Source: Rhipicephalus microplus (taxonomy: Eukaryota; Arthropoda; Arachnida; Ixodida; Ixodidae). Taken from it: 64,000 nt of DNA. Position 1 is the stretch's first letter; each line of letters opens with the position of its first letter. Made by a program: the position numbers and the translations under genes. Of this stretch, positions 33,901-47,174 are shown piece by piece. Location: the NCBI RefSeq assembly GCF_043290135.1, contig NC_134710.1, forward strand, positions 320,314,616-320,378,615, read 5' to 3'. The notes beneath the pieces are model-generated. The model was given only the letters and a program-made list of their open reading frames with translations, did not search any database and had not been told where the DNA came from.

Positions 33901-36078
33901 GTTTCCGCGCGTGCGCACACTTAGGCACGATCGTTGGGGAGATGATGTAAAAACCCAGTGGCGTCCCAGTCTCTTTTTAAGTACGGAAAAAATGGCCGCG
34001 AAATAAAAAAAATAAACTTAAAGCACCCACTATAATTGTCTCACACAGACGTAAAAAGATCGACAGCCACCAGAGGCACAATGTACAGTCGCAAAAGAAC
34101 GGCTAATTAAAGTAAGGAAGGCATTTTTAGAAATTATTATAACATATGAATTTTTGTTTTTATTTGTATGAGAATTGAATCTTTTTACGACAGCGCTAAT
34201 AAACAAGCGTTGTGACAAATTTTTCACCGACACATTTCATTAAAAATAAAAAAAAAGAAGTTGCGCGATTTGCGTGGGAACCAAAAAAAAAAGAATGGTA
34301 ATAAAGATTGTGCATGGCGAGAAGGTGCTCTGAAAAGCGAAACATTCGAATATTTGCAGTATATTTTGCTGAGATTAACTCTCGACAAGGACAAATTCAA
34401 ATAAATTCGGTTTCCCATTCTGAGCAGTCATGTAATTGGGAACACCTTGTCCGTTAAGCGTGCAGTTGTCCCGGACTACGAACACCGAAGCGTCAAAACA
34501 TTCATCCGAATCACCCACCCGATTCACATCGGTGCGTCTATAGTTTACACGCGATTGATTCCTACTGAACCTGACAAAACACATCCAGCCGTCAGCTTGG
34601 CAAAAACTCTCTCGTAGCTCATCCAGCATAGAAAAGGTGACCCAACGAAATAATTTCCCCTGGATAGCCTTTTTTGTTGTTGTTGTCACGAAGGTGTTCA
34701 TGTGAAAACAACTATAGATTTAGCAATAAGTTACAGTAATTAAGAAAAAGTTAGACCGATTGCACGCTCAAAGAAAAAAAAACATCGCGAATAATTAAAA
34801 ACATGTGAGGCGCCCATCTGAGAGGATTATAAACCTTTTTCGTAAACGCCACAAAATGTTGAGGTTCCTCTGTTGTACAGGGCAGTGAATTCCGGTTGTA
34901 TTTCGCACTGAAAATCAACGCTGAATGGATATCTCTAGCCGACATCCGTGAGTGACATAAACTGGTTGCACCTCACCGTCGGGCCTGTACGATACTAACA
35001 ACAAGGCAGAATTGCCTTCTTTCTTGCTTCATGCTCACCAACTGTAAGGCGTATTCGCTACCTTTACGACTCATCTTAAAACCTATACCCGCAGCTGTAA
35101 AAATGACCCAGAAGAAATGATTCGATTATCTGTTTAGCTCCATATTTTAAGGAACTTTGAATGTGTCCCGTGTAGCTATATGTACTTAACAAGGCGCATC
35201 ACTCTTTTTTTTTTAATCAGAAGAGCAAGCCTTTGAATTCAATGACTGCATTATCATATTCACGCTTAGAAATGTGTGAGTCAGCTGCCTAAGTACGCGC
35301 GCGCGTATGTGCGTGAATGTGCTTTGGGGCGAAGGCTCTTTTCCGAAGGAAAAGAAGTACCCTCTGTGTTCTATGCCTATTGATGACGTGGTAAACGCAC
35401 AATAAATGCGCATTAAATGCTCCGCAAATTAAATGCATCATTCTGCTAAATTTACAACTCAATCCACACCACGCGCATGTTAATGCGGTTAATAGGTAAC
35501 AATCGGCATTGTACTGTCAGTGTGTACGTGGCCTCCACTGTGTTTGACCACGTGTTCGCAACCATTTAAGCAATCTGAATGATATCTTTACCCGGTATCA
35601 CATGCTAAAAAGAAGAAAAAAAAGACAAGAGTGAACTAGAGAAAAGTGGGCATGATAGAGGGTCTTCCGGGGCGGCGACTTATTTTTTTTTTCTTTTTCA
35701 CGTTATGTCATTGAATCTATGTTGTTGGTAAGCCGCTGCCATATTTTGAACACATCGCTTCATATTTGCCCTACGTCAGTTGTGTTATTAATTATTGCTG
35801 TAAGCAAAAACAAACAAAGAAGGAACTCGAAATAAAAGAAAAGAAGAAGAATGGCGAAACACATTGCTCAGCAGCAGTACACTCGAGGCATCATCTGCTG
35901 CCCCTGCAGGTCTACACCTCCCCAGCAACAACGCTTGAGTGTGTTTTCCGAGTCACTGCGTGTTAGGGCTCATCCTTGCTCTAGTGCGATGCAATCAAAA
36001 TGGGTCAAACGTTCTCACTCGTCATCGATCAACGTGTACGGCACGAAGATTGGTCAGGATTACTGCCAAGACTTGCAG
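30979..36078. other. Unassigned 5.1-kb region
   Basis: No conserved gene was recognised on either strand; open frames are at most about 117 codons and do not link by splice sites. A short TA run lies at about 32086-32104. A tRNA-like string at about 33588-33655 (gcggttaattttagtaactg ... acgggttcgatatg) may be a decayed SINE head. Homopolymer T- and A-runs are common. Confidence 0.4.

Positions 36079-36173
<95 letters not shown>
36079..36173. repeat. (AATC)n microsatellite
   Basis: About 95 bp of TCAA/AATC units, the same unit as the tail of the ATCA-tailed SINEs, although no SINE body could be recognised next to it. Confidence 0.96.
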
Positions 36174-36176
<3 letters not shown>

Positions 36177-37715
36177 CCAATCAAACAATCAGAGGGAATA
36201 AAGCAGCCATAAACGTCATTTCAACGGGTCCTATAACACACACAGTTCAAAGCCCTTTCATGCAATGGCCTGCAAGCTTTCGGCAATGACGGGACGCACG
36301 TCTTTCATGGCTCAGAACCGATCGCACAGATAGAGACAGATCTATTTCACAAATTCGCGCAGCAGAATGATCACGGCAGCTTCGATACAAGCGCAGAGCA
36401 CGTGGCGCACGTGGGCACACTCATGAGTTGGCACACGTTCATACAGAATATAACGTACCGCTAATAAAAACGTTATAACAACATTACGAAATAATGAAGG
36501 AGGAACACAATGGAATGACATAACGTACGCATTTCTCATTCGCTCAAACTCGTTTGTACTAGTGTAATGTAAACTCACTACGTACACAGTAAATGCAGAC
36601 TTGTCACATGAATGACAGAGAAAGAGAAAGACATAGCGAAGTATAACACGAAATCACATTTGTAAAACACCGCTGTCTAACAGCCAACACGGAAATAATT
36701 TCAACAACGACAACACATACTTTTTTTATATGTCACGCAAAACTTCAGCAAAACAACTGGCTAACGTTGTAGTATCTATGAATAGTAGGAGCAGCACTTA
36801 TTTCGGGTGCCACTGTGGTCAATCTCCGAACACCAGAAACAAACAGGTCGGCTATTACGCACGTAGTTAATAAATCGCAATCACCTCGCACCTGTTCCAA
36901 CGAACCCTGTGGTGCTGGCGATTATACTCCAACAAACACACGGAGAACAAAATACTCCCACGCACATGGAAAATTACACCGAGTTATTAGATATAATAGC
37001 TCTTATACGTTGGTGCACATGAAACTGTGTCCAGTCGAGGGATAAATGAATAAGCAGCATACAAACAGGCGAAACAAAACGCACAGCGTGTGGGCTTGAT
37101 TGAGGGCAAAACACGCCCACACTGTGTTTATGAGCTACAACAGCAAGATCTACACTGCCGACATTTAGGCTGTGGTTAGCAGACAGTGACGGCAGCGGTT
37201 TCGCAAATGTATGCGAGATAACATCCACGCTACAAAACGCTACCACAGTGCTTAAACATTGGGGCTCGTATTCACGAAGCCACCTGTATTCAAGGCCACG
37301 TATAAATTATAGAGAAAAAAATGAAGTAAGAACAGAGACAGTACCAATCCTCATTTATGTCGTGCGAATAATTATCCCAAACCGTGGACGGAATAAATGT
37401 TCTTTTTGCCAGTACTAAAATCACATTTCACTCTGACATTGCAGTTTAAATGACCAGGCCCCATAATAAATTTAAGTTACACAGTAGAAGTTGTAGGGTG
37501 TCCGATGAGGAACATTTTGCCACAAAAATTTTTTGAATCGATCCACCAGGAGCGGAGAAAACAGGTTTTTTTGAAGCGGCGTGAAACGAGGATGAGAGGA
37601 GGCGAGCTCGAAACCCTTGCCGCTCCTCCGCGTAGCCTTCGCAAACCAAATCTCTTCCCCACCCTCTGCGGCATCCGACCAAGAGGCCACGTGCGCATGA
37701 CGTGCCCAAATAAGT
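36174..37715. other. Unassigned spacer
   Basis: No gene or repeat was recognised. Confidence 0.35.
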
Positions 37716-37725
37716 CCAACCCCCG

Positions 37726-37890
37726 TGTGGCAGCTTGGGCTAGTTGGTATGGCATGACGATAGTTATAGCGCGAGAACAAAACGACGGCACAGAGACAAG
37801 AAAGACACAAAGACACGAGTGCTAGCGCTCGTGTCTTTGTGTCCTTTTTGTCTCTGTGTCGTCATTTTGTTCTCGCGCTATAACTATCGT
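37726..37890 (+). mobile_element. Foldback SINE-like element, second member
   Basis: The head tgtggcagcttgggctagtt, then ggtatggcatg, matches that of the 30.8-kb element. It is followed by a 134-bp palindrome (37757-37890, centre at 37823/37824) with about five mismatched pairs. The direct duplication ccaacccccg lies on both sides (37716-37725 and 37891-37900). The palindrome arms share gatag, tagcgc and acacaaagacac-like words with the first member, so this is the same family but a different subtype. Confidence 0.75.
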
Positions 37891-37900
37891 CCAACCCCCG

Positions 37901-38676
37901 AGCACGCGAGCTGCGTTGCTTTGTTGACCAGCGTTATTTTGTGGTCTTCTGCCTGTTTCTGCGGGATGGCTTGGAAACACTGGCTTAGACGCGGTATATA
38001 GAATAGATGAGCACAATGAGTGCGCGAACGCGTAGGAGCGTTCCACGGTGGTCGTCTGCTCGATGCTCTGACCGCGGGTACACGAACGCATGCGAAACGG
38101 CAACACGTTAGCCCCGCATCTCGTTGCAATTCACGGGAGTAAAATGGAAAAAAGACGCTCACATTCTCTTATTGCGTCTCATTATTTATTTAGAGTTGTA
38201 ATAATCTCTTCAAGCAACAAATTACATAAACAACGCATTTTCGTGCTAAATAATTTTTGCCATGTCACGTGCCACTGTTTGCAACGTCAGATCAGAGTCG
38301 TCTACGCAGAGGCCAACGTCACTTCATTGCCGTGTACGTATATAGGCCCATTCATGCGCGCACGTCATGCCCTCATTCTCTGGGCGTGCGCCGGCAGAGG
38401 GGAGGGGGAGCAGTGTTAATCTTGAAATTTGACCCATTTCCGCGGTGTGTAGCGTTGCAAATTTCGGCAGACGTGATCATGAACGCCTAGCCTACGCATT
38501 GCGCTTGTCAGCTCAAAATTGTCAAACCCGGTGAGTGGCCCTTTAGGTGGACTTCGGCCGAATATGGATTCAGCATTGTTGGATCTTCTCAAGAAACAAA
38601 TCGTAATATGGTACAAGCGGGCTTCTCTATTTCTGTTTTAGGTTTTTGAAAGAGCTAAATGAGCCGCTTAGACAAT
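37901..38676. other. Unassigned spacer
   Basis: Nothing recognised. Confidence 0.35.
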
Positions 38677-38687
38677 GGAACTGGTGG

Positions 38688-38721
<34 letters not shown>

Positions 38722-38732
38722 CCACCAGTTCC
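38677..38732. repeat. Perfect 56-bp palindrome with (AT)14 core
   Basis: The arms ggaactggtggggc (38677-38690) and gccccaccagttcc (38719-38732) are exact reverse complements around 28 bases of AT. A single strand can form a complete hairpin. Confidence 0.95.
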
Positions 38733-41555
38733 TGTGCCAGTTAAGCCACGACAGCTGCAACATGTATGTTACGGCGTCTTCGTAAATATGAGTCCCACGC
38801 ATTTGATTTATTCGTGAAGTTCTTCAAAGAAGGGCACTGCTACCAATTAAAAAAAACACACACACACAACGAAGAAAGGTAAAATGACTGTTGATATCTG
38901 CTTCAGGGAGGGTTACACAGATGTGTAAACTGAGCACTTCTGTGGGGTATTTCCCTTTTTTTACTTCTTTGTCATACGCACATGCACAGGGGTTTCTGTC
39001 AACACTCGCAGACCGTGCGTCAACGGTCAAATATATTTTAAACAGATAAGACTCGAAAATATCACTTCACGTACATGGCACTACAACCAAAATGACACGC
39101 TATTTTTTTTTTGTGTCTTAACTACTCGACTGCAGCCACCAATGTACAGCTTACAGAAACATCACGAAGTGTAAAGAACAGCTACGTTTGAAAAAAAAAA
39201 TCGCATCAAAACACCGAATACAGTCACAACGTTTTTTTTTCTTGATAACAGTATTTCACGTCGACGTGAACCGACTTTACTTTAAGAGCACACTAATTAC
39301 AGGCGAACGGCCCACAATGTGTGCAAGATGACAAACAGGAGCTCCTATAAAAGTGACAACAATACCGCCAGAGCTTTCCCTTTGCGACGATAACTCGCGA
39401 AGATGACCTTTACAACAGCCACTGCTCAAAATCACTATCCCATACGTTTTTCTTGCTACTGGCGGCTGAAACCCTGAGATTATGCCCCCCCTCCTCCCCC
39501 ATCTCTCTGGAAAACCCAGCACCATTCGTATTCTTAGGCGCAGAGGACCAACTCGCACAGCGCCCTTGCACCCTTATACGGCTACGGTAAGGTAACACGC
39601 GCCTCCTAAACATTTATACCAAAAAGCAAAACAAAAATCGTGTCGAAATTATACCACAAGCTGAGGTATTGCTACGACAATGTCAACAATGAATATTCAT
39701 GCATTCGCGCCTATTTACTGTATTGCAATAACCGCTAGCAAGGAAGTCAAGGGAAGCTTAGGGGAAATTTAATGCAGTAATTTTAACAATGTCGGATGGG
39801 TAGATAGATTACTGACGAACTTTATAGTGTTAGCAAAGAAGCCAGAAAACTAGAAAAAAAAGGAAGAAACAACACTGTTGTCAGTGGGAGTAAACCTATA
39901 ACATTCGCATTACACGAGCTGTGGCGCTGTGTACGTGTACTATAACATTTCTTTAGGAGTCAGCCAACGAAAACCACAGCGACTGTCATGAAAAGACAGT
40001 AGGTTTGGCTTCCGCCTCTGGCAAGGTTGTCTCCTTTTCTTGGCATGTCGTATTCACTTCCCAAGAGTACGAAGTTGATCGCAAATTAAACCAACTTCAA
40101 CTGGGAAAGGTGTGCTGCGTTTCTGCTGACAATAATGAAAGAAACCTCCGATAGATACTGCAGCCTGCAACGGGGGTTTACTTTGGCGACACTGACTAAT
40201 AATTTACGCTACGACGGCAGACACACTAACTGACCAAAAGGGAACTCGTTGGAAAGTCGCTACATCTACGCTACGTCTTGAAGCTCATCTCACCTATAGG
40301 CCACATTCACCAGCAACCCCAAAACGAAGGAAACTAAGCGACACACGCATAAATATCTTATACTGTAGTCACTGACAACTACTTTTTTTTTCACCTGAGT
40401 TTGGACTACTCCTAGCACGAAGACCAACGTAATAAAACTTGGAATCGTATGCAAGAGCCAGTTTCAAACGAAGACGAACTTACTTTGCACAAAACATAGT
40501 TGACCGAACGAATTCACAGGTAGACAAAATCAGAACTGGAGAAAAGTTACTTTCCGATGAAGGTAACATTTGTTCTGAGTTTTGTTCAACACTGTAATAA
40601 AGCGACCTGGAAAAGAGCATCAGCCTTTATCTCTTACAGGCTTTTGAAAAAAAGTGTTGCAAATGGTCGACGTGGTAGTAGTCATGTGATTGTCATGGCA
40701 CATTTTTAAGCTAGGAAATGCAGCGTGTCTTGATAGTGCAGCTTGTATAAGCGCACGCATTCTCTGTCTTCTTCGATATGAGTGAATTCTCGGGCAGCGT
40801 CGTCGGTAAAAGCTCGTTTTAATGGCCACACACTCTGCCAGTTTACCGAATGCACGCACGGCTGAAAAGAGAGCATTCGCAAAAAAAAAAGTTCGTATTA
40901 GAACAAGAAGGATATTTCGGTCACGTTGCTTGAGCTTCACGCAAATACGACTGAAGCTGACATCAGTACATTCTATCACACATGACATTAAAATACAATG
41001 ACTGCTTTTCTTTTTGCCTTTGTAATTAGTGTTAGTACGCAGGGAAAAACACTTGAAAGCTAAATGACTGTAATGGGTTTTGGAGTTATTATTATTGTTT
41101 CGTGCTGGATGTGTATGATAAATAAAAGAGCTCCTACGAAAAAATGGCAGCACGAATAGGTTCAAAACAGCATAGCCTAAGACAGCTAAATTATCTTCAA
41201 GTGAACAAGCTAGCCTGCTAAAAAAATCTGACAGATTTACATGATCTTGTACGAATGGGCTCGGATAGCACAGAACAGGTGTTCTCGTTGCCGATTTAGC
41301 TGACGCCTAAAGACATATTTCTCATCCCAAGGTCTTGGTTACGTCGTTCCAAGGGCACGAAACAACCTCACACTTAGCACCTGACGCCTCGATGGAACTT
41401 CAGTAAACATCATGTTATAGACTTGACTCGTTATAAACGGATCATGTGTGACCCACGTCATAATTATATCACCCATCCTTAATGAGACTCTGTTAAAGCG
41501 GGTGGTTTCTAAAAAGTAATAGTTTCGTGGTTTCATCTTTTGGTTTCTTATCGCA
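38733..41555. other. Unassigned region
   Basis: No conserved coding region was seen. The 181-codon minus-strand frame at 40620-41165 has no known domain and a low-complexity start. Several T/A homopolymer runs are present. Confidence 0.4.
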
Positions 41556-41670
41556 GATTTGGGCGCACGTTAAATAACCCCAGGTGGTCGAAATTTCCGG
41601 AGCCCTCCACTACGGCGTCTCTCATAATCATATGGTGGTTTCGGGACGTTAAACCCCACATATCAATCAA
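41556..41670 (+). mobile_element. 5'-truncated Ruka-like SINE with target duplication
   Basis: The 3' half of the SINE body (cgcacgttaaataaccccag, ggagccctccactacggcgt, ctcataatcatatggtggtt) ends in catatcaatcaa. The direct duplication tggtttcttatcgca (41541-41555) and tggttttttatcgca (41671-41685), with one mismatch, brackets it, so truncation occurred at insertion. Confidence 0.85.
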
Positions 41671-41685
41671 TGGTTTTTTATCGCA

Positions 41686-42539
41686 AAAGGACATTGGCAG
41701 TTAGAAACTCATCTGAACACGCAATGAAGTCCTTTGACTTATTTCTGTGCGCGTCGTATTGTACGCGCGATATGTTCACGCCGTCTGTCAGTGGTTTCAA
41801 ATTCGCGCCTCCATTACGTTTGTTCTTAATGACGAGGCTTACTGACATACGTTTGTCCCCCTGTGACACATATTTAAATGCTAGCTCTCCTCACCCCGCA
41901 TTTTGCTTAGTGTTCCACTACTGGTCTGTTTCATTGAAGTTTCTACCCTCACTCTACTGCAATATACGCCCGAGGTATTTTCTTCTCCCTTCTTCCTAAT
42001 GCACCATAGTTTCTCGAGTGTGATATATTGCGTTATTTATATTGTTTTTGCAAGAGTATTTCAAGAATATTGCTTTGTTCACTTAATTTTCGCATTTTTC
42101 GTCATAATAACTGCACAACTACAGCGATAAATTGTAGAACAAATGAGGCACGTGCTAATTGCTTTTTAAGCAGTGCTGTTCAGTGCAAGCGGTGCACTAG
42201 CAATGCATATTTAATTTACTCCCCCTTTTCGTAATAGTATTGCGTGCCTGAAATAGTTATAAAGAAAGAAAATATTGACTTGCGCTTCAGCAGTAAATTA
42301 TGTCTGAAATTATCAATTAATTTTGCATATATTATTACGCATCGGAGGCCACTGAACCGCAAATTGTTAGAAGCAGTTTTATTTATTTGACCTCAATTAT
42401 CGGCAAATAATTCTTTTATTCTTTGTGAAGCAGCTATAGAACGGGTCGCATCACATTCGTAAAGATACTGTTTTGCCCGACTTTTTTTTTTCTCCTGGTT
42501 CATGTGGTCTGCTGAAGCTCATTCACCACACCATACTAT

Positions 42540-42544
<5 letters not shown>
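41686..42544. other. Unassigned spacer
   Basis: Nothing recognised. Confidence 0.35.
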
Positions 42545-42571
<27 letters not shown>

Positions 42572-42574
42572 AAA
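42545..42574. repeat. Adjacent poly(C) and poly(A) runs
   Basis: Sixteen C directly followed by fourteen A. Confidence 0.9.
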
Positions 42575-44508
42575 GTGCTGGCACGATTGAATACATTGAC
42601 GGATCAATATTGGAATGCGAGTGAGACTACATGACCAGACTGATGACAACAGCTTCGCAGGTAGCTCATCCGTTTTTTATATTGTTTTATTTTCACGTAT
42701 TGCAGTGCGCGTGGCTACGAGGCATTTCTTCCGCACGAACGCAACAGCTCAAAGGTAATGAGCAGTTCGAGCTATTCCACTCTGTTTCAAAGGAAAGTTC
42801 TAAAAAAAATGCAAATTCGCTCATCTCACTCTTTTACTCCCTTTCACCCCAAGGCCTTCTTCCTTCTTTCAACACCTTCCTACTATTCCCGTCACCGTGT
42901 TTCGGCCTACTACGTTAGCGAGGTGGCTTGGAAGCGAAGCGTATGCAGTCAAGCCACAATGGGGGCAGACTGCCGCAGTTAAAGCTGATATGAATTTCTT
43001 GCTGCTCACGGTTGAACACACAATGAGCCTTACACTATACACTGGTAAATATATCAACAAAGCTGCCGACTCCTTGCTTGAAGCTGGCAGGCCTACTGGC
43101 CGAAGCCTTCTTTTTTTTCCTGATTTTTAATTCTCACATTAGCGTCGAGCGGAGCCACAGCTAGACGTTGTGAGCATTTTCAAAGCATTTGTTGAAAGCA
43201 TTGGTGCTCAATTTTGAACCATTCGGAAAGGTTGAATGACTGCCAATTTGATCTGAGATGATCTCCCCATAGATTGCAAGATGGGCTGCAAAAAGAAAAG
43301 TATTGTGCTTTTTTGACAGTATTTTGTGACAAACTATACGATTTGCTGATATACGATTCACGTGCATTCGTTGTAATTTTCCCGCATTTAAGAAAGAGAA
43401 TGTTTCTCACATAAATAAGTAAATTTCACTATTAAGTGCTAAACGGCTTGGTTGGCCTGCCGAGTAATATGGAGAAGCAGTGATATGTGTGCAGGGGTTG
43501 GCCCAAGAACAGCAACGTTCGGGGCATGCGCAGGTGCCTGATGAACGGCGCCAAACAATTATGTATCCACGGTAAACCGAGTTAGCGGCTCTATCAAGAA
43601 CTGATAGCTTTTTGTGCGCGTCTGAGTGCACAGGAACCGAAAATGTATTGTCTATTCATACACATGCCAGTGGGACGTCACCAAGACCGATTTAGTGCAA
43701 CGGCTGAAATCTATCTTTGTGTCGTCATACCTTAGTGCACGTGGAAAGCAAACAAAAAGAGAGAGAGAAAGAGAGGAACGGTCACCCATTTATTGCGTGT
43801 GACCTGCTTCGGCATTTCCGGTTCACGTTTGGTACCTCTCCTAATTTTTTTCAACGCAGCAATATTTGGGTATTTTTTTTGCCTCATCGTAATTTTGTTT
43901 TGTTGACTACATGGATACAAAAACTGCGCAGGTAACCTTTGTCAAGTAATAAAAGTAACGGAATGTAACGACCCGAAATTCCGACTCTTCGATTATTAGG
44001 GGTTTGTTTTTATTGATAGTCAACGGGTGTCATCGCACCAATCTCGTGTGACAGCTTCACACAATTAGTGCAATGCAACCAATGGGCGTAAGAGCGTTCC
44101 AGTAGTTAACCCCGTGTGTCATTGTTTACGTGACACTCGATTTTCAATTCACTTCGAATAAAGCAATGAGATACGATTATGAGTCGTCTTTGTTGCAAAG
44201 TAAAACTGAAAAGTCTACGACCTCCCTAACATACGATGCCTTGAGGTTACCGAGAAAGGCTATACTTGAGGCAGTTAAGGAATTGTATCCTACTGGGAGC
44301 ATAACAACCAATATGAACGCCTACTGCGTTACTTTTATTTCTTGTTGAGCCTGGATTAGTATTTGATGTAAACACGCTTTAGCAGGAAACTGTGGCAGCA
44401 AATTTGGGAGTCGGTTGTTTTCTTTGAAAAAATATACGACAAGCACTTCTAAGTGGACGAAGGAACGATTGCGAAAGTAGCACATTCGATAGGAAGATTA
44501 CATCAGCG
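42575..44508. other. Unassigned region
   Basis: No gene or repeat family was recognised. All frames are under 100 codons and lack known domains. Confidence 0.35.
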
Positions 44509-44597
44509 AAAAACCACACGAAGACAACGAAAAAGAACAACCACACAGCGATTGTCCTATGAGGTTGTGTTCTTTCGCTGTCTTCGAGTGGTTTTTT
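44509..44597. repeat. Imperfect hairpin
   Basis: The left arm aaaaaccacacgaagacaac...aaccacac (44509-44547) pairs imperfectly with gttgtgttctttcgctgtct...gtggttttt (about 44563-44597). Its composition resembles the arms of the foldback elements at 30.8 and 37.8 kb, but no A-box head or duplication was found. Confidence 0.55.
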
Positions 44598-44816
44598 TGA
44601 TGGTGTCATCTTCTTTTTACTACGAACCAACTAGCCCAGAGACCTGCGTTACTGAGCATATTCAAGCGGGACGAACGCTTCGGACGCACTCTTATATAAG
44701 CAGCACGCCAGACTCGCGAAATATAATGAGCGAAAAGTATCTCACAAACGAAACAATCCAAAAACCAACAAGTGTGTCATCCACTGATCCAGTAGGACGC
44801 GGTGAAACGGCGTGAA

Positions 44817-46934
<2,118 letters not shown>

Positions 46935-47174
46935 CTAACTGCGTGCCGGAGGTGGCGCCATGTTTAGCTGCGTGGCCCGCTTGAGGCACAGCTCTCGCAT
47001 CTGCAGCAGGCTGCCCTCGAGACTCAGGGCGAAGAAGTCGGACGACGTTTCCGGCGAGCTGAAGAAGGAGGAGACGACGTACGAGACCTGGTCAGCACCA
47101 ATGTTGTAGGCACAGCCGTAGCCGTCAGGAACCACGGCGCCGTAGCCCACCAGGATGCCTTTGTCCGTGGCGAG
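46935..47174 (-). CDS. ChAT: ChAT last coding exon
   Basis: The acceptor is a C/T-rich tract with CACTGAAG before CTCGCC at 47175, and the TAG stop ends at 46935. It encodes [28 protein letters not shown] and [15 protein letters not shown], then a short tail APPPARS. This is the standard C-terminal end of the family. Confidence 0.92.
   Translation of the reverse strand, partial: LATDKGILVGYGAVVPDGYGCAYNIGADQVSYVVSSFFSSPETSSDFFALSLEGSLLQMRELCLKRATQLNMAPPPARS

Noticed and set aside
36079..36173. CRISPR array or other spaced repeat
   Set aside because: It is an uninterrupted tetranucleotide run in a eukaryotic genome. No array with regular repeats and unique spacers was seen anywhere in the window.
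40620..41165. 181-codon minus-strand frame as a gene
   Set aside because: No family was recognised, its start region is low complexity with an Asn run, and no neighbouring exons were found.
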